Assembly (NCBI GenBank): GCA_017856455.1
Contig: JAFMEZ010000012.1
Location: 1 to 45,390 of the forward strand
DNA length: 45,390 nt
Direction: 5' to 3'
From: Parafilimonas sp.
GTDB taxonomy: Bacteria > Bacteroidota > Bacteroidia > Chitinophagales > Chitinophagaceae
Part shown: positions 42,607 to 45,390 of the stretch, piece after piece
Layout of the letters: each line of letters starts with the position of its first letter
Position numbering within the stretch: position 1 is the stretch's first letter
The notes under the pieces: generated by a model
What the model was told of the DNA's origin: nothing
The model's input: the letters and a program-made list of their open reading frames with translations, nothing else
Databases searched by the model: none
Translations under genes and position numbers: made by a program

Positions 42607-44933
42607 CCAAAAACAGGGATACGACCCAACAGATAGTTATAGGTTATTCTACCAAGATTTGCATCATAGCGATGACTGATTTGATTTTTTCGATTGGTTG
42701 CATTTTGAACCCCCAAAATCAAACTACCGGTTGTTTTTTTGTATTGAACTTTCCATTCCATTTGCATATCGATCCTGAAAATACTTTTTAACTTATCCTC
42801 ATAGTATCGCGATAGAATTGAGACAGTTGTTTTGCGAATGGAAGATTGAATCAAATCTATAGGTGTCACCCTTACTCCACCCATGGAGATGAGCTTCATG
42901 TCTAATCCAAAATACGAGGGACGTTTTGTTTTGAGTACCCACTCTTTTCCAAACAAGAATGTAAAAGATCGATTTGAATTGTATCGTGTATTTCGCCAAA
43001 GCTTATCTGATGGCCTATACTCTGATTGGTATAAACTTAGTGTAGCCAACATATAAAATCTGTCATTCCAATAACGATCGAGCGTGAATTCTAAACCATA
43101 GTTCTGTCCAATACCTTTGTTATCTAAAGATTCAATAGAAAAATCATCATCCAAATTAATGACACTGTAATTACTGGTTCTTAAAGAATGGATCGGGATA
43201 TTGTACAACCATTGATAATACAATTCAGTTTTTAAGTTCCAGTCTTTTGCAATTTGTATTGAATACCCTATGACGTAATGTTTTGATTTGCTAAAATCTA
43301 AGTTTTTGTTGGGCATTACTGTATCATTGCCCACTCTTACTCTTGCAAAATAATTCCCAAGTGGTTGTATTTGCGCATGCATGCCATAACCAAAACTGAG
43401 GTATTGTCCAGTGCCTGTCTGATATCTTAATCCAAATCTTGGTTGCAATGCACTTGTTTTATTTAATCCTAGAGATTGTCCATGCCAACCAAATTGAAAT
43501 GAAAATTTATTAGACGCATCCCATTTCCATTGAGCAAAATAATTTGTAAGCACGGTTTTTCCATTGTTTTTAATCTTATCCTTTAGAACATTACTAACTG
43601 CTTCACGCTGATGCAGGTCGAAAGCGATGTCTTTAGTGTAAGCGCCTATTTTAAACAGGTGATGTTTGTTTAACTTATAGGTAAATATGGAAGAGAATTG
43701 AGTATTCCACTCAGAGAATTTGTTCATGCGTGTAAAAATGACTGGCCCACTGAATTTTTCCAACTTACTGTCTTCCTCCCTGTATTGGTATCCATTTTTA
43801 CTCAACACCGATCTCCACAAGATTTTTTTACCGATATTGATTTGATGTGAAATCCCCACTGCACCTGCATTTGCAGCATCCAGCGAACTACCTCTTGAAT
43901 CGGTATTATTGGCCCAGGTAATACTATCTTTCGCCAATTCATCATACTGCTTACTCAATCCACCGAATCCAAAAATCGAGAATGATCCTAATTTTTTTAC
44001 TGGCAGATGTATATTAAAAGATAGGTCCTGGAATGAAGTTGGATCATTTGATATGTTGAATCCTAACTTTTGCATGAGTGTCAGAAATCCATAACGATAA
44101 TTGATCAGATATGATCCTTCATATCCTTTTTTAAAATATCCCTCTGTTGCAAAATCAAGTCCGATCGTACTCAAAGAAAAAGTATGTTCTCGTTTGTCAT
44201 TATTTCCTTTTCTAAGTTTAATATCAAAGACTCCAGACAATGCATTGCCATATTCAGCAGGAAAAGCTCCAGTAATAAAGTCGGAATTGGCAAGCAACTG
44301 TGCACTCAACATAGAAATTGCACCACCAGATGTACCTACACGTGCGAAGTGATTTGGGTTAGGAATGTCTACACCTTCAAGACGCCATAATAAACCATTT
44401 GGAGCATTACCTCTAATGATCAAACCATTTCCATCACCTGCACTTGCAACACCAGCAAAATTTGCAGCAATCCTTGCAGGATCATTGAGTCCGGCTGCAA
44501 ACCTCCTCGTTTCTTCCACACTAAACATCCTTGCGCTAACCATTGCCAAATCATTGATAGGCTTTGATTTGTTCCGGTTGTATTTTATGATGATTTCTTT
44601 AGCGTAAGTAAGATCCTCTTCCATTTCAATATTCAGCACAAGTTCTTTACCCGATTCAAGCAATAGGTTATTTAGGTTCACTGGCTTAAACCCAATACGA
44701 GTAATGATGATTGATTTTCTTCCAACCGGAATATTTACAAATTGAAAATATCCATTTGAATCTGCAATGACTGTCTGATGATTTTCATCATTCAAAACAA
44801 CTGTAGCAGCACCAACAGGTGTTTTGATCGATTTTTCAAGTATCCTACCCTTAATCGACTGCAAAGGAATTTCTTGTCCGTATGAAGTATAGGAAATACA
44901 GAGCAGTAAAAAGATATAAAGTCGAATATTCAT
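42588..44933 (-). CDS. TonB-dependent outer-membrane receptor (second in the window)
   Basis: The 781-aa protein has a signal peptide (MNIRLYIFLLLCISYTSYGQ). A carboxypeptidase-regulatory-like domain follows at about 27-105 (IKGRILEKSIKTPVGAATVV). The plug domain has RIAANFAGVASAGDGNGLII, RGNAPNGLLWRLEGVDIPNP and EYGNALSGVFDIKLRKGNN. The large barrel ends in VFGYKIDF with terminal Phe. It is predicted to import an unidentified ligand with TonB energy. There is no SusD partner. It is separate in sequence from the receptor at 6566 despite the same architecture. A hairpin lies in the upstream region, and no consensus promoter could be found. Confidence 0.88.
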   Translation of the reverse strand: MNIRLYIFLLLCISYTSYGQEIPLQSIKGRILEKSIKTPVGAATVVLNDENHQTVIADSNGYFQFVNIPVGRKSIIITRIGFKPVNLNNLLLESGKELVLNIEMEEDLTYAKEIIIKYNRNKSKPINDLAMVSARMFSVEETRRFAAGLNDPARIAANFAGVASAGDGNGLIIRGNAPNGLLWRLEGVDIPNPNHFARVGTSGGAISMLSAQLLANSDFITGAFPAEYGNALSGVFDIKLRKGNNDKREHTFSLSTIGLDFATEGYFKKGYEGSYLINYRYGFLTLMQKLGFNISNDPTSFQDLSFNIHLPVKKLGSFSIFGFGGLSKQYDELAKDSITWANNTDSRGSSLDAANAGAVGISHQINIGKKILWRSVLSKNGYQYREEDSKLEKFSGPVIFTRMNKFSEWNTQFSSIFTYKLNKHHLFKIGAYTKDIAFDLHQREAVSNVLKDKIKNNGKTVLTNYFAQWKWDASNKFSFQFGWHGQSLGLNKTSALQPRFGLRYQTGTGQYLSFGYGMHAQIQPLGNYFARVRVGNDTVMPNKNLDFSKSKHYVIGYSIQIAKDWNLKTELYYQWLYNIPIHSLRTSNYSVINLDDDFSIESLDNKGIGQNYGLEFTLDRYWNDRFYMLATLSLYQSEYRPSDKLWRNTRYNSNRSFTFLFGKEWVLKTKRPSYFGLDMKLISMGGVRVTPIDLIQSSIRKTTVSILSRYYEDKLKSIFRIDMQMEWKVQYKKTTGSLILGVQNATNRKNQISHRYDANLGRITYNYLLGRIPVFGYKIDF

Positions 44934-44940
44934 GTGAAGT

Positions 44941-44964
44941 GGGCAATTTATGATGCCCTTTTTT
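44941..44964 (+). terminator. Hairpin plus T6 in the leader region of the second TonB receptor
   Basis: GGGCA, loop ATTTATGA and TGCCC, followed by TTTTTT on the plus strand. No plus-strand gene ends here, so if it works as a terminator it would stop antisense transcripts. On the minus strand it lies 8 nt before the receptor start codon and could fold in the leader. Confidence 0.4.
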
Positions 44965-45019
44965 AATTTGTATAACTATGTTTTAATATTTTTTCGGATA
45001 TTGAAGAAAACCCAGCCAC

Positions 45020-45390
45020 ATGAAGCATGTAACCATGGAGCCTTTTAGTAGAGAGTGGCTGATTTGTATTGCTGTTGTTATTGCCTCAATCATTTTATTG
45101 GTTAATCTGCCGAAATATGCAAAATGGGCAAAGCACCCCAATTATGGAAAGTTACTCGGACTCCTCTTGCTTGCGAATTTGCTTATCGAGAATTGGTACA
45201 GTTGGTCTAATGGAAGTTGGGACCTAAGGGAAAACCTGCCTTTGCATTTATGTGGCATCAGCGGGGTTTTCTCAATTTTGATGTTATTTTGGTATAATCC
45301 AATCATAGCAAATCTTGTGTTTTATTGGGGACTCACAGGTGGCATACATTCCTTGCTTACGCCAGAGTTTGATTTAGGGGCAGACGGCTA
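45020..45390 (+). CDS. TIGR02206/YwaF-like integral membrane protein, 3' end outside the window
   Basis: The open frame starting at 45020 runs off the window (123 codons visible). It encodes hydrophobic segments LICIAVVIASIILLVNL, LLGLLLLANLLIEN and ISGVFSILMLFW. The family-like stretch LPLHLCGISGVF follows an ENWYSWSNGSWDLREN loop, and GLTGGIHSLLTPEFD comes next. This pattern (an acidic loop, a LPLHLC helix and a GxxxLLTP segment) is that of the TIGR02206/YwaF family, conserved membrane proteins of unknown function. An ATG at 45035 is an alternative start. It is transcribed away from the TonB receptor gene. Confidence 0.75.
   Translation, partial: MKHVTMEPFSREWLICIAVVIASIILLVNLPKYAKWAKHPNYGKLLGLLLLANLLIENWYSWSNGSWDLRENLPLHLCGISGVFSILMLFWYNPIIANLVFYWGLTGGIHSLLTPEFDLGADG

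Noticed and set aside
1-45390. CRISPR arrays, insertion sequences, prophage
   Set aside because: I found no regularly spaced repeats, transposase or phage structural genes on either strand.

Overview
The window looks like chromosomal DNA of a Bacteroidota bacterium, probably a Chitinophagaceae-like member of the Sphingobacteriia/Chitinophagia. The reasons are: promoters of the TTTG-N19-TAnnTTTG type instead of sigma70 boxes, a giant PKD-repeat protein with a gliding-motility/type IX secretion C-terminal domain, two carboxypeptidase-regulatory-domain TonB receptors, a putative_porin barrel, DUF2911 and NIPSNAP proteins, and an RND metal pump fused to its outer-membrane factor. I see no insertion sequence, phage, CRISPR array or rRNA. 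The largest gap without a gene is about 240 bp (27953-28191), so no gap exceeds 300 bp.

Layout. 1-1416: a truncated tRNA-Val(GAC), a secreted Gfo/Idh/MocA oxidoreductase and tRNA-Val(TAC). 1451-9007: a 1.4 kaa cell-surface protein, a nitroreductase and a TonB-dependent receptor. 9004-13895: a translationally coupled pair, a PQQ/cytochrome c lipoprotein dehydrogenase followed by a protein combining a gluzincin-type protease domain, a propeller and a predicted outer-membrane barrel. 13963-17952: an acetyltransferase, ahcY, pdxJ, DUF2911 and an esterase. 18013-22467: a five-gene operon of ATP-grasp ligase, GCS2-type carboxylate-amine ligase, class I glutamine amidotransferase, a second divergent ATP-grasp-like protein and a cupin. 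22469-28536: a heavy-metal (probably copper) efflux locus. 28614-32287: porin, purine nucleoside phosphorylase and NIPSNAP. 32357-38293: ABC-F ATPase, Sua5/TsaC, ClpC and a STAS-like protein. 38349-42606: tRNA-Asp, a CPBP membrane protease, accA, dapA and a ModF-like double ABC ATPase. 42588-45390: a second TonB receptor and the start of a YwaF/TIGR02206 membrane protein cut by the window end.

The most interesting locus is the five-gene amidoligase operon (18013-22467). It has the parts for ATP-dependent amide-bond formation and for supplying ammonia from glutamine, but no recognisable known pathway, so it is a good candidate for a system making an unknown peptide-like small molecule. The second most interesting is the metal locus. 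Its small HMA protein sits behind a perfect ACTACA-N2-TGTAGT palindrome lying on the promoter, which resembles CopY/BlaI-family operators. Its pump keeps a signal-peptide-like segment at the junction between the inner-membrane RND and the outer-membrane factor.

The DNA also shows a recurrent promoter architecture. Several TAnnTTTG boxes lie only 2 to 9 nt before the start codon, which implies leaderless or nearly leaderless mRNAs. Several convergent gene pairs overlap at their stop codons or abut.
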